A DNA stretch of 64,000 nt from Nocardia macrotermitis (GTDB lineage Bacteria; Actinomycetota; Actinomycetes; Mycobacteriales; Mycobacteriaceae), in the NCBI RefSeq assembly GCF_009604405.1, contig NZ_WEGK01000011.1:62001-126000 (forward strand). Reading direction: 5' to 3'. Each line of letters starts with the position of its first letter. Position 1 is the first letter of the stretch. Below are positions 1 through 8,752 of this stretch, in pieces. A program made the position numbers and the translations under genes. Below the pieces are notes generated by a model. That model was not told the DNA's origin, searched no databases, and worked only from the letters and a program-made list of their open reading frames with translations.

Positions 1-83
1 TGGCGTTAAGAGTCGGATCCGGTGGGTGGGCGTGGTCTCGGGCGAGGGCGGATCCGAATACGTTGTGCACGTTAGGAGTTCGC

Positions 84-443
84 ATGTCCCGAAATCTCGT
101 TCCGATGGGTGCGCGGCGCACGTTGTCGCGTGCCGCCGTCGCGCTCGTCATCGTCGCGACGCCGATCGCGGTCGCGGGCCCGGCGCTCGCCTCACCCGGC
201 GTGCCGTTGACCCCGGAATCGTCGGCCACCACCTCGGCAGATCCCGTTCACGGGGGCTGGGGTCGACCGGGCTGGAGCCGCCCCGGCTGGCCGCGTCCGG
301 GCGGCTGGGGCCATCACGGTTGGGGGCGCAATCCGTGGGGCGGCGGTGGCTGGAACCCCGGGGGTATGTATTCGCCCTACGGATACGGCGGCATGTACTC
401 GCCGTACGGGTACGGCGGCCTGTCCACCGGCAGCGCACTGTGA
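84..443 (+). CDS. Small secreted Gly/Trp-rich protein
   Basis: A 119-aa protein of unknown function. The ATG at 84 is preceded by AGGAG at 74-78. The N-terminus is a signal peptide: Arg-rich n-region, a hydrophobic stretch around residues 17-33 and an ALA-S type cleavage site near residue 35. The mature part is low complexity, rich in Gly, Trp, Pro and Arg in the middle and ending in two exact copies of MYSPYGYGG. There are no cysteines and no recognisable domain. It is probably exported and may be a surface or cell-wall associated peptide. Translation is supported by the start signal; function is unknown. Confidence 0.65.
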   Translation: MSRNLVPMGARRTLSRAAVALVIVATPIAVAGPALASPGVPLTPESSATTSADPVHGGWGRPGWSRPGWPRPGGWGHHGWGRNPWGGGGWNPGGMYSPYGYGGMYSPYGYGGLSTGSAL

Positions 444-485
444 GTACGGTCCGTCGTCGGCTCGTGTCGGCGACGGACCCACTTG

Positions 486-1130
486 TCAACGGCGCCAGAG
501 GAAGTGGTGCACCATCCCGCTCGGACTGGGGATCCGCTCCAGATGGAAACGGTCCGTGAGCTGCTCGGGGCCGGTCCAGAATCGCTCGCCGCGGCCGAGT
601 TCGACCTGCCCCACCGCGATGTGCATTTCGTCGATGAGATCGGCGTCGAGGAATTCCCGCACGGTGTGCACCCCGCCGCCGATCCGCACATCCTTCCCGT
701 CGGCCGCGGCGAACGCCCGCTCCAGCGCTTCCTTCGGCGTGGCGTCCAGGAAGTGAAAGCTGGTCTCGCCCAACGTGAACGACGGCCGCACATGATGGGT
801 GAGCACGAAAACCGGTGTGTGGAACGGGGGTTCGTCGCCCCACCAGCCCTGCCAGTCGTAGTTCTCCCACGGCCCGCGCTGCGGTCCGAACTTGTTGCGC
901 CCCATGATCTCCGCGCCGATATTGTTGGTGAAGTCGCGGGCGCAGTGATCATCCAGGCCGTAACTGCCGCCCGGCTCGGTGCGATTGGGCCAGTGCGCGG
1001 TCGCACCCGCCCACGACATCAGCTTGCTCGGATCGGCGTGACCGAACGGCCGCTCGAGACTCTGCCCCTCGCCCGCGCCGTAACCGTCGCTGGACAGGGT
1101 GAAGTTCTGTACGCGTACCCGCTGTGCCAT
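486..1130 (-). CDS. Dihydrofolate reductase-fold (RibD C-terminal domain) family protein
   Basis: A 214-aa cytosolic NAD(P)H-dependent reductase-like protein of the RibD-C/YyaP family, not a housekeeping FolA. The family pattern is visible: an N-terminal strand with SSDGYGAG, the segment GAEIMGRNKF, VFVLTHHVRP in the middle, and the nucleotide-binding GKDVRIGGGVHTVREFL near residue 150, then a strand pair ending at HHFLWRR. The ATG at 1130 has GGAAGGG seven bases upstream. It stands alone, 58 bp downstream of the convergent-oriented TetR gene's end, on the same strand. The substrate cannot be told; members are often annotated as deaminase/reductase-like. Confidence 0.8.
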   Translation of the reverse strand: MAQRVRVQNFTLSSDGYGAGEGQSLERPFGHADPSKLMSWAGATAHWPNRTEPGGSYGLDDHCARDFTNNIGAEIMGRNKFGPQRGPWENYDWQGWWGDEPPFHTPVFVLTHHVRPSFTLGETSFHFLDATPKEALERAFAAADGKDVRIGGGVHTVREFLDADLIDEMHIAVGQVELGRGERFWTGPEQLTDRFHLERIPSPSGMVHHFLWRR

Positions 1131-1188
1131 GAAAACCCTTCCGGTTGCGATCTGCGATTCGGGTCGGAATCTACCCGGAGCCGGACGC

Positions 1189-1848
1189 TCACTTCGCGGG
1201 TTTCTGCGTCGGCGTGGTGAGTAGGTCGATGACGGCGTGGGCCTCCTGCGCGGTGGGGATGGGGAGGCTGTCGCGGCCGTGGATCAGGCCGATGCCGAGG
1301 TAGACCATCGCGCCCGCGCGCAGCCGGGCGTCGGGGGTGTCGAAGCCGAGTTCGAGCATGGTCTGCTCGACGATGTCGAAGACCTTGCGCTCGAGTGCCT
1401 GCACCGCACCGGCCACCTTGGCGTCGTTGCGCGCCCATTCGCGGACCGTGGCCTCCACGATCCAGGTGCTCGGATCGACCAGCAGCGTGGCCATCTGCTC
1501 GATGCGTTCCTCGACGGGAATGGAATCGATAGCACCCAGCGCGCGCACCGCGTCGCTCTGCACGGCGGCCCAGCGGTCGGCCATCGCCTCCATCAGCTGC
1601 TGGATATCGTCGAAATGCCAGTAGAAGCTGCCCTTGGTGACGCCCAGTTCGCTGCACAACAGCGGAATCTTGATGGCGGCCACGCCTTCTCGGGCCAGTA
1701 ACGTCAGCGCGCCGTCGACCCAGTCGTCGTAGGACAGTCGCGGACTGCGGCTGCGACTGCCGCGTTGGGCCTGCGCCTTCTTCGATCGCCGCGGTCGCGC
1801 ACCGGATTCCGGTTGGTCCCCGTCCACGGGGTTATCTGCTGCGCTCAC
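1189..1848 (-). CDS. TetR family transcriptional regulator
   Basis: A 219-aa regulator starting at a GTG. After a basic N-terminal extension of about 38 residues comes a TetR HTH (roughly residues 40-90): LSYDDWVDGALTLLAREG, then IKIPLLCSELGVTKGSFYWHF, which contains the recognition helix. The C-terminal part is an all-helical ligand-binding domain. It is divergent from the multicopper oxidase/mce operon with about 200 bp between the start codons, so it is the obvious candidate repressor of that operon. The ligand is unknown; a lipid or sterol-related effector would fit the neighbourhood but is inference. Confidence 0.85.
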   Translation of the reverse strand: MSAADNPVDGDQPESGARPRRSKKAQAQRGSRSRSPRLSYDDWVDGALTLLAREGVAAIKIPLLCSELGVTKGSFYWHFDDIQQLMEAMADRWAAVQSDAVRALGAIDSIPVEERIEQMATLLVDPSTWIVEATVREWARNDAKVAGAVQALERKVFDIVEQTMLELGFDTPDARLRAGAMVYLGIGLIHGRDSLPIPTAQEAHAVIDLLTTPTQKPAK

Positions 1849-2047
1849 GTATTCGATGCTAGGTCAGTGTGCGGCCCGCTGGTTGCGGGGACGGCTCCCG
1901 ATGCAGGTGAGGGGGCTGAATTCACGGGTTCTCCGATTCTGCTCGCCCGACGGTGCCGGCTGTGTACCATTCACCGCAGTACCGTGGACTATACCAAAAA
2001 GTATGATCAGCAGGATGGGTGATGAGGCCCTCCGAGGAGGACCAGCG
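1849..2047. promoter_or_regulatory. Divergent control region between tetR and the multicopper oxidase/mce operon
   Basis: This 199-bp intergenic region must hold the promoters for both directions. The part nearest the oxidase becomes AT-richer around 1983-2008 and contains a short inverted repeat, ATAC-N6-GTAT (1992-2005), a plausible TetR half-site pair, and a -10-like TATGAT at 2002-2007. A strong ribosome-binding site, GAGGAGG at 2034-2040, sits seven bases before the ATG at 2048. Operator assignment is tentative because the arms are only 4 bp. Confidence 0.4.
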
Positions 2048-3847
2048 ATGGACGGACCGATCGGCCGCCGGGGATTCTTACGTCGTGCCGGAGTCGGTAT
2101 GGTCGCCGCGGGAATGTACTGCCGCACAGTGGATCTCGCCGCCGCCGACCCGCCCGCGCTGCCACCGAGTCCGTTGCTGTTCCACTCCCCGCCGCTGCGG
2201 CCGTTCGTCGACGAGATGCCCCGGATGCCGGTGCTGCGCGGTACCGATCTGACGCTGAACGCCGCCACGACGACGCATCGCTTCCACCGCGACCTGGGTC
2301 CCTCGCCCGCGCTCGGCTACGGCGGCATGGACTATCTGGGCCCGACCATCGAACATCGCGTGGACGAGCCGCTGACCCTGCGATTCGGCAACCGGATCGG
2401 CACGCACCCGTTCGCGGCGGATATGGACACCACCGTGCACGGGGTGTCCGAGCGCTACCGGACCTCACCGCCGTGTTCGTTCCATCTGCACGGCGGGGTG
2501 ACGCCGCCGGACAGCGACGGGCATCCCGAACGACTCGTCTTCCCCGGACAGGCTCTGACACACCACTTTCCGCTGCGTCAGTACGCCACGAACCTCTGGT
2601 ATCACGACCATGCGATGGGCATCACGCGCGCGAACGTCTATGCCGGGCTCGCCGGAATGATGTTGCTGCGCGACGAATTCGACACCGGCGCGCCCGGTAA
2701 TCCGCTCGGACTGCCCGCGGGGGAGTTCGAGCTGCCGCTGGTGTTGCAGGAGAAGTTGTTCACCGCCGACGGGCATCAGAGTCTGCGTTCGACTGTCGTT
2801 GTGCCGCAGGGGCTCTGGGAGGGCGGCGGCGTCGGTGACGTCGGGCTCGTGAACGGTGCGGTGTGGCCGGAGCTCGAGGTCGCGCGCGGGTTGTATCGGT
2901 TCCGGGTGCTCAACGCCGCCTCGTTCAGTCTGTGGAATCTGTTCTTCGGCAACCGGATGCGGTTCTGGGTGATCGGCAACGACCACGGTCTGCTGGATCA
3001 GCCTGTGCCCGTGCGGAATCTGCTGCTCGAGCCCGCGGAGCGGGTGGATCTGCTGGTCGACTTCTCCGGACTCGCGCCGGGGGAGACCGTCGAGTTGCGC
3101 AACGACGAGGCCCCGGTGTTCCAGGCCGCGATCCTCGGTGAGGTCGCGATGCCGCTGTTCTGCCGGTTCCGCGCGGCGAGCCGACGCGGATTCACCGGCA
3201 CTGTGCCGCAACGACTTCGGGGCGGTTCGGGCCTGCCCGCCGCGCTGCCTCCGCTGGAGCAGCCGACCGTGGTGCGGAACCTCACCGTGAGTCAGCCCTA
3301 CGCGGTACGCATGCCACCGGCGATCATGGTGCTGAACAACCTCACCTTCGACGACCCCGAGATCGAGATGCCCCGCCAGGGCACGGTCGAGCAGTGGAAC
3401 ATCATCAACATCACCCCCGACCCCCACCCCATCCACATCCACCTGGTCAACTTCCGCATCCTGAGCCGAACTCCGTTGCGCACCATCGACTATCAGCTCG
3501 CCAACCCGCAACCACCCGTCGGCGTGAAGTGGACCCCCTCGGCGGAGAACTTCCTCGCCGGTCCCGCACAACCGCCCGCCGCGTGGGAATCCGGATGGAA
3601 GGACACCGTCCGCGTAGAGGGCGGCACCGTCACCTGCCTCATCGTCCGCTTCCCGACGGCAGCGGAACTCGGCTTCGACCCCGACGCCACCTTCCCCGCC
3701 GCCCTCACCGGAACCGATATGGCCACAACACATCCCATGTCCCACAGCGCCATGTCGCACGCCGAACTACAGGGCTACGTCTGGCACTGCCACCTCTTGG
3801 ACCATGAAGACCACGAGATGATGCTGCGCTATCGGACGGTGCGCTGA
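2048..3847 (+). CDS. Tat-exported CotA/phenoxazinone-synthase-like multicopper oxidase
   Basis: A 599-aa laccase-type oxidase coupling one-electron substrate oxidation to O2 reduction, outside the membrane. The start at 2048 is fixed by GAGGAGG and by a twin-arginine signal (GRRGFLRRAG, residues 6-15, followed by a hydrophobic stretch). All four copper-binding segments are present: HLHGG near 147, WYHDHAMG at 184-191, HPIHIHL at 460-466 and WHCHLLDHEDHEMM from 579, which carries the type-1 copper ligands. The HGG...DSDGHPE and HAMGITR..VYAGLAG patterns are those of CotA/bilirubin-oxidase-like enzymes. Its stop overlaps the yrbEA start by one base, so it is the first gene of the mce operon, an unusual partner. 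Confidence 0.93.
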   Translation: MDGPIGRRGFLRRAGVGMVAAGMYCRTVDLAAADPPALPPSPLLFHSPPLRPFVDEMPRMPVLRGTDLTLNAATTTHRFHRDLGPSPALGYGGMDYLGPTIEHRVDEPLTLRFGNRIGTHPFAADMDTTVHGVSERYRTSPPCSFHLHGGVTPPDSDGHPERLVFPGQALTHHFPLRQYATNLWYHDHAMGITRANVYAGLAGMMLLRDEFDTGAPGNPLGLPAGEFELPLVLQEKLFTADGHQSLRSTVVVPQGLWEGGGVGDVGLVNGAVWPELEVARGLYRFRVLNAASFSLWNLFFGNRMRFWVIGNDHGLLDQPVPVRNLLLEPAERVDLLVDFSGLAPGETVELRNDEAPVFQAAILGEVAMPLFCRFRAASRRGFTGTVPQRLRGGSGLPAALPPLEQPTVVRNLTVSQPYAVRMPPAIMVLNNLTFDDPEIEMPRQGTVEQWNIINITPDPHPIHIHLVNFRILSRTPLRTIDYQLANPQPPVGVKWTPSAENFLAGPAQPPAAWESGWKDTVRVEGGTVTCLIVRFPTAAELGFDPDATFPAALTGTDMATTHPMSHSAMSHAELQGYVWHCHLLDHEDHEMMLRYRTVR

Positions 3848-4671
3848 TGACCAAGCGGTTGCGGCAGTTGCCGATTCGAGCGCAAGCGGGGGTAGGGAAG
3901 GCGGCGAGCGGGGTTCGGGGTGCGGTGAGTGCCCTGGGGGAGTTCTATCTGCTGGCGTTGGATACCGCGCGGGCGTTGGGGCGGGGGCGGTTTCCGTGGG
4001 GGGAGTTCGTGGAGCAGTGCTGGTTTCTGGCGCGGGTGTCGTTGTTGCCGACGGTGATGATGTCGATTCCGTTCACGGTGCTGGTGGTGTTCACGTTGAA
4101 CTCGCTGCTCGGGGAGATCGGGGCGAGTGATCTGTCCGGGGCGGGCGCGGGATTGGGTGCGGTGACGCAGATCGGGCCGCTGGTGACAGTGCTGGTCGTC
4201 GCGGGGGCGGGGGCCACGGCGATGGCGTCGGATATCGGGTCGCGGGTGATCCGGGAGGAGATCTCCGCGATCGAGGTGCTGGGGATCGATCCGGTGCAGC
4301 GGTTGGTGCTGCCCCGGGTGCTGGCCTCGACGGTGGTCGCGGTGCTGCTGAACGGCGCGGTGTGTGCGATCGGGTTGATCGGCGGGTTCTTCTTCTCGGT
4401 GTATTTGCAGAACGTGTCACCGGGTGCGTACGCGTCGAGCGTGACGCTGCTGGTCGGATCGGGGGATCTGGCGTTGTCCGAGTTCAAGGCGGCGGTGTCG
4501 GGCGGGATCGCGGGGCTGGTCGCGTGCTATCGCGGGCTGTCGGTCACCGGCGGGCCCAAGAGCGTCGGTAACGCGGTCAACGAGACCGTCGTGTTCGCGG
4601 CGATCGCGCTGTTCGTCGCGAATCTGGTGCTGACCTCGGTCGGCCTGGCGCTGGGAAGTGGGCGGCGATGA
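3847..4671 (+). CDS. yrbEA: YrbE-family (MlaE) permease of the Mce lipid importer, subunit A
   Basis: A 274-aa integral membrane protein that, with the B subunit and an MceG-type ATPase, forms the inner-membrane permease energising Mce lipid import. After about 45 soluble residues it has several hydrophobic segments. The central conserved YrbE block is clear: AGAGATAMASDIGSRVIREEISAIEVLGIDP-like sequence (residues about 117-148), which contains the loop contacting the ATPase. The ATG at 3847 overlaps the oxidase stop (TGATG). The stop overlaps the next ATG by four bases. No MceG ATPase is encoded in this window. Confidence 0.95.
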   Translation: MTKRLRQLPIRAQAGVGKAASGVRGAVSALGEFYLLALDTARALGRGRFPWGEFVEQCWFLARVSLLPTVMMSIPFTVLVVFTLNSLLGEIGASDLSGAGAGLGAVTQIGPLVTVLVVAGAGATAMASDIGSRVIREEISAIEVLGIDPVQRLVLPRVLASTVVAVLLNGAVCAIGLIGGFFFSVYLQNVSPGAYASSVTLLVGSGDLALSEFKAAVSGGIAGLVACYRGLSVTGGPKSVGNAVNETVVFAAIALFVANLVLTSVGLALGSGRR

Positions 4672-5516
4672 TCAGCGCGAGTGATGCGATCGGCTCGCTG
4701 CGCCGCCGGGCGGGCGCGGTCGGGCGCACGGTCGACCTCGTCGGCGATCAGGTGCTGTTCTATCTGCGCTCGGTGCTGTCGGTGGGGCGGGCCGCGCGCG
4801 CGTACCGGGACGAGACGTTGCGGCTGATCTCCGAGATCAGTTTGGGCACAGGCATTCTCGCGCTGGTCGGCGGCAGCGTGGTGATCATGGGATTCCTGAC
4901 CTTCTTCGCCGGGGCGACCGTGGCGGTGCAGGGGTATCACGCGCTCGGCGGCGTCGGGGTGGAGGCGTTCACCGGATTCCTCTCGGCGTACGTCAACGTG
5001 CGGGTGGTCGCGCCGGTGACCGCGGGCGTCGGGCTGGCGGCCACCATCGGCGCGGGCACCACCGCCGAGCTGGGCGCGATGCGGATCAGCGAGGAGATCG
5101 ACGCGCTGGACGCGATGGCGATCCGCTCGGTGCCCTATCTGGTCGGCACCCGGCTGCTGGCGGGGCTGATCGTGGTCGTGCCGCTGTACGCGCTGAGTGT
5201 GGTGGCGGCGTTCCTGTCGAGCCGGATCACCACGGTGCTGGTGCTGGGCCAGTCCGCCGGGGTCTACGACCACTATTTCGGCACCTTCCTCAACCCGGAC
5301 GACGTGCTGTGGTCGTTCGCGCAGGCCATCGCGATGGCCGTGGTGGTGATGCTGGTGCACACCTACTACGGATTCCACACCGTGGGCGGCCCGGCCGGGG
5401 TCGGCGTGGCCACTGGACGCGCGGTACGCCTGTCGCTGATCTGCGTGGTGACGGTGACGCTGCTGATCTCCCTCGCGCTGTACGGCAGCGCCCGGCAACT
5501 ACATCTGGCGGGGTGA
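4668..5516 (+). CDS. yrbEB: YrbE-family (MlaE) permease of the Mce lipid importer, subunit B
   Basis: A 282-aa paralogue of the preceding gene and its heterodimer partner. It has the same layout: a soluble start, a hydrophobic segment LALVGGSVVIMGFLTFFAG, and the conserved block with GLAATIGAGTTAELGAMRISEEIDALDAM near residues 122-150, followed by C-terminal membrane segments. Translation is coupled to subunit A through an ATGA overlap at 4668-4671. Only one base separates it from mceA, consistent with a single polycistronic mRNA. Confidence 0.95.
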   Translation: MISASDAIGSLRRRAGAVGRTVDLVGDQVLFYLRSVLSVGRAARAYRDETLRLISEISLGTGILALVGGSVVIMGFLTFFAGATVAVQGYHALGGVGVEAFTGFLSAYVNVRVVAPVTAGVGLAATIGAGTTAELGAMRISEEIDALDAMAIRSVPYLVGTRLLAGLIVVVPLYALSVVAAFLSSRITTVLVLGQSAGVYDHYFGTFLNPDDVLWSFAQAIAMAVVVMLVHTYYGFHTVGGPAGVGVATGRAVRLSLICVVTVTLLISLALYGSARQLHLAG

Positions 5517-5517
5517 G

Positions 5518-6690
5518 ATGAACCGGCACTCACTGGCCAGGAAATTCGCGGCGCTCGTGTTGGCGCTCGCACTCGCGGGCGTGCTCGCGGTGACCTATGC
5601 CGCGTATCGGGGCGCGTTCCGCCCGGCGGTGGACATCACCATCGAATCCGGTCGCGCGGGACTGGCGCTGCGGACCGGCGCGCTGGTCAAACGGCACGGC
5701 GTGGAGGTCGGCCGGGTGGCGCGGGTCGAACAGGGATCGGCTGGTGCGGTGGTCGATGTGCGGCTGGATCATGGTGCGGCGCAACAGGTTCCGGCGGGCT
5801 CGGGCGCGGACATCACCTCCACCACCATCTTCGGGGAGAAGTACATCACCCTGACCGATCCCCGCGACGAGTCCGCCGGACCCATCCGCGCCGGGACGAC
5901 CATTCGCGCGGGTTCGGTGACCGTGGAGATCGACTCGGTCTTCGAATCACTCACCGCCATACTGCAAGCCGTCGCGCCGGAGAAACTGAACACCACGCTC
6001 TCGGCGCTCGCCCTGGCACTGCGCGGGCAGGGCGCGGATCTGGGCAGCGCCATCGACGACGCGAATGCCGTACTGGCAACGGTGAATCCGCGACTTCCGC
6101 AGCTGCGGCACGACTTCCGGTCGACCGCCGACGCCGCCACCGTCTACGCCGACGCCGCGGACGACCTGTCCGCGACTCTCACCAACGCCTCCACCACCGC
6201 AGACACCCTGGTGGCCACCAACGACACCCTCGATTCGGCCCTGCTGTCGATGATCGGCATGTCCGGCACGGCCGATCAGGTGCTGACGCAGAACACCGAG
6301 CCGCTGATCTCCGCGATCGGCCTGCTGCGCCCGACAACCACACTGCTGGGCAGATATTCGCCCGAATTCACCTGCTTCCTGCAAGGCGCGGACGAGGCCC
6401 GCAAACTCGCCGAACCCGTGTCCGGCGGCAACGGCGCGACCATGCTGCTGCGCTCGACGTTCCTGCTCGGCACCAGCCCGTACACGTATCCGGCGAATCT
6501 GCCGGTGGTGCGCGCGAGCGGCGGACCCCGGTGCGGCGCACTGCCGAAGGTGACGATGAGTCAGGTCCCGACCCCGGCCATCGTGGCCGATACCGGAGTG
6601 GACCCGTTCCGGAGTGCGGGCACCGCACCGCAACTGGTCCCCGGCTCCCTGCTGAATCTGCTCTACGCCGCGAAGGGAGGTACGCGATGA
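5518..6690 (+). CDS. mceA: MceA family lipid-binding/transport protein
   Basis: A 390-aa first subunit of the Mce hexamer, the periplasmic-side lipid conduit. An uncleaved N-terminal membrane anchor (FAALVLALALAGVLAVTYAAYRG, about residues 10-32, split here for description) is followed by the MCE/MlaD domain (about 37-118; GLALRTGALVKRHGVEVGRV and TSTTIFGEKYITL), then a long helical part with Ala/Thr-rich heptads (150-270) and a C-terminal domain with two Cys. The ATG at 5518 follows the yrbEB stop directly. Substrates of Mce systems are sterols, fatty acids or other lipids; which one applies here is not visible. Confidence 0.93.
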   Translation: MNRHSLARKFAALVLALALAGVLAVTYAAYRGAFRPAVDITIESGRAGLALRTGALVKRHGVEVGRVARVEQGSAGAVVDVRLDHGAAQQVPAGSGADITSTTIFGEKYITLTDPRDESAGPIRAGTTIRAGSVTVEIDSVFESLTAILQAVAPEKLNTTLSALALALRGQGADLGSAIDDANAVLATVNPRLPQLRHDFRSTADAATVYADAADDLSATLTNASTTADTLVATNDTLDSALLSMIGMSGTADQVLTQNTEPLISAIGLLRPTTTLLGRYSPEFTCFLQGADEARKLAEPVSGGNGATMLLRSTFLLGTSPYTYPANLPVVRASGGPRCGALPKVTMSQVPTPAIVADTGVDPFRSAGTAPQLVPGSLLNLLYAAKGGTR

Positions 6691-7724
6691 GCCGCACCGC
6701 GACGACCGTGAAGACCGGACTGTTCGCCGCGGTCATGCTGCTGATCGTGGTCGCCCTGGTGATCGTGTTCGGCCAGTACCGATTCGACGCGCACACCCGG
6801 TACCACGCCGAGTTCAGCGACGTATCCGGTTTGCAGAAGGGCGATTTCGTCCGGGTGGCCGGGGTGGAGGTCGGACGGGTGGCCGCGGTCGGCGTCGACG
6901 CCGTGGGCTCGGATGGCGGCTATCGCGGGCAGGTCGCGCTGGATGTCGATGGCAATTACCGGATTACGCGCGCCACGCGGGCAATCGTGCGCTACCAGAA
7001 CCTGGTCGGTGACCGATACCTCGAATTACAGGACGGCCCAGGCGATCCCGTGCCCGAGGCAGCGGGCTACACGATCGGCCTGGACCACACCCAACCGGCG
7101 CTGGATCTGGATCTGCTGATCGGCAGCTTCCAGCCGCTGTTCCGCGGCCTCGATCCGGTGCAGATCAACAACCTGTCCGGGGAACTGATCGCGGTACTGC
7201 AGGGCCAGGGCGGCACCGTGCAGTCGCTGCTCGTGCACGCCGCGTCGCTGACCAGCACACTCGCCGATCGCGACGAGGTGATCGGCCGCGTGGTGAGCAA
7301 TCTGGACACGGTGCTGGGCAGCGTCGACAAGCACAGCGCCGAACTGTCCTCGGCCCTGGACACCGCGCAGCAGATCGCCACCGGCCTGGCCCAGGACGAC
7401 CAGGCGTGGGGTCGGGCGCTCACCCACATCGACGCCTCGACCGCGTCGCTGGCGAGTCTGCTGGCCCAGGACCGCCCGGCCCTCGCGGGCACCGTGAACC
7501 AATTGCGCCGCACCGCAACCCAACTCGACGCCGGATCCGGCACCCTCGACAGCATCCTGGGCCGACTGCCGGACACCTACGCCGCATTGACCAGGCTCGG
7601 CGCGTACGGCAACTTCTTCAACTACTACCTGTGCGGTCTGCGGATCAAACTCGACGGACCCGGCGGCCAGGATTTCACCACCCCGCTGATCGGGCAGACC
7701 ACAGGGCGGTGCGCGCCGAAATGA
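6687..7724 (+). CDS. mceB: MceB family protein
   Basis: A 345-aa Mce subunit. The start is the ATG at 6687 within an ATGA overlap with mceA, preceded by GGGAGG at 6675-6680. The N-terminal anchor lies at about residues 9-31 (VKTGLFAAVMLLIVVALVIVF), followed by the MCE domain with the GLQKGDFVRVAGVEVGRV motif and VGDRYLEL, then a helical stretch with QG(Q)GGTVQSLL and repeated Leu/Ala heptads, and a short C-terminal tail with two Cys (YYLCGLRI, GRCAPK). The length is usual for the family. Confidence 0.93.
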   Translation: MSRTATTVKTGLFAAVMLLIVVALVIVFGQYRFDAHTRYHAEFSDVSGLQKGDFVRVAGVEVGRVAAVGVDAVGSDGGYRGQVALDVDGNYRITRATRAIVRYQNLVGDRYLELQDGPGDPVPEAAGYTIGLDHTQPALDLDLLIGSFQPLFRGLDPVQINNLSGELIAVLQGQGGTVQSLLVHAASLTSTLADRDEVIGRVVSNLDTVLGSVDKHSAELSSALDTAQQIATGLAQDDQAWGRALTHIDASTASLASLLAQDRPALAGTVNQLRRTATQLDAGSGTLDSILGRLPDTYAALTRLGAYGNFFNYYLCGLRIKLDGPGGQDFTTPLIGQTTGRCAPK

Positions 7725-8752
7725 CACGAAACAACGAGACCCGCAACGTCTTTCGCGCCGGACTACTCGGCACGGTGCTGATCGGGCTGGTGGTGCTGGC
7801 CACCCTGAACATCGGCGCGCTGCCGTTCCTGAGCAACAACAGCGGCTATCGCGCGCTGTTCACCGACAGCGGCGGCCTGCACACCGGTGACGTGGTCGAG
7901 GTGGCCGGAGTCGACTGCGGCACAGTGCGTCACATCGCCATCGACCACGCCGCGGTGGCCGTCGACTTCGATCTGGGCTGCGGGGTGCGACTCGGCGGCG
8001 ACACCAGCGCGCGGATCGTCACCGCGACCGTGCTGGGAGCGCGGCATCTGCGGCTGCAACCGTCCGGGCGGGGCATCCTGCGGCCGGGCAGCACGATCGG
8101 ACTCGACCACACCACCTCGCCGTACAACCTCAACGACGCGCTCACCGACCTGAACGACACCGCGGGCAATATCGACACCGCGCAACTGAGCAAGGCCATG
8201 CAGGTGCTGGCCGGAACCTTGCAGCAGACGCCCGCCGATCTGCGCGCGGCCGTGGACGGTGTCGGGCGGCTCTCGGCCACCATCGCCGAACGCGATCAGC
8301 AGTTGCGTGATCTGCTCGAGCACGCCGGTCGGGTGACCACGGTGCTGGCGCAGCGCAGCGGTCAGCTCGACACGCTCGTCATCGACGCGAATACCGTGCT
8401 GGGAGAACTGCAAAGCCGTCGGGACGCGGTGGCGACGTTGTTCGGCAACGTGTCGAAATTGGCCACGCAGCTCAGTGGTCTGGTGCGTGACAATCAGGCG
8501 CAGCTCGGGCCGACGCTCGACAAGGTCAATGCCGTGCTCGCCGTGTTGAGCAAGAATAACGCCAACATCAGCACCGCCATCGCCCGCCTCGGCCCGTACA
8601 TGACCGAACTGGGTGAGGCCGTGGCCAGCGGCCCGTTCTTCAACTCCTACATCCAGAACCTGATCCCCGGGCAGCTCATCGCCCCGTACGTCGACGCCGC
8701 GCTGGGCGCACCCGCCCCGGCCGCTCCCGCAATTCCCCAGGGGGGACGATGA
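7721..8752 (+). CDS. mceC: MceC family protein
   Basis: A 343-aa Mce subunit starting at the ATG at 7721, which overlaps the mceB stop as ATGA. It has one N-terminal anchor (about residues 9-28), an MCE domain in which GLHTGDVVEVAGVDCGTVRHI corresponds to the conserved core, and TATVLGARHLRLQP. The helical region contains AERDQQLRDLLEHAGRVTTVLAQRSGQLDTLV-like heptads. The tail is Ala/Pro-rich (residues about 325-343). An extra Cys pair in the MCE domain (VDCG, LGCG) could form a disulfide outside the cell (inference). Confidence 0.93.
   Translation: MTRNNETRNVFRAGLLGTVLIGLVVLATLNIGALPFLSNNSGYRALFTDSGGLHTGDVVEVAGVDCGTVRHIAIDHAAVAVDFDLGCGVRLGGDTSARIVTATVLGARHLRLQPSGRGILRPGSTIGLDHTTSPYNLNDALTDLNDTAGNIDTAQLSKAMQVLAGTLQQTPADLRAAVDGVGRLSATIAERDQQLRDLLEHAGRVTTVLAQRSGQLDTLVIDANTVLGELQSRRDAVATLFGNVSKLATQLSGLVRDNQAQLGPTLDKVNAVLAVLSKNNANISTAIARLGPYMTELGEAVASGPFFNSYIQNLIPGQLIAPYVDAALGAPAPAAPAIPQGGR

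Noticed and set aside
486..1130. Housekeeping dihydrofolate reductase (FolA)
   Set aside because: The sequence matches the RibD C-terminal family (GGGVHTVREFL region) and not FolA's active-site pattern.
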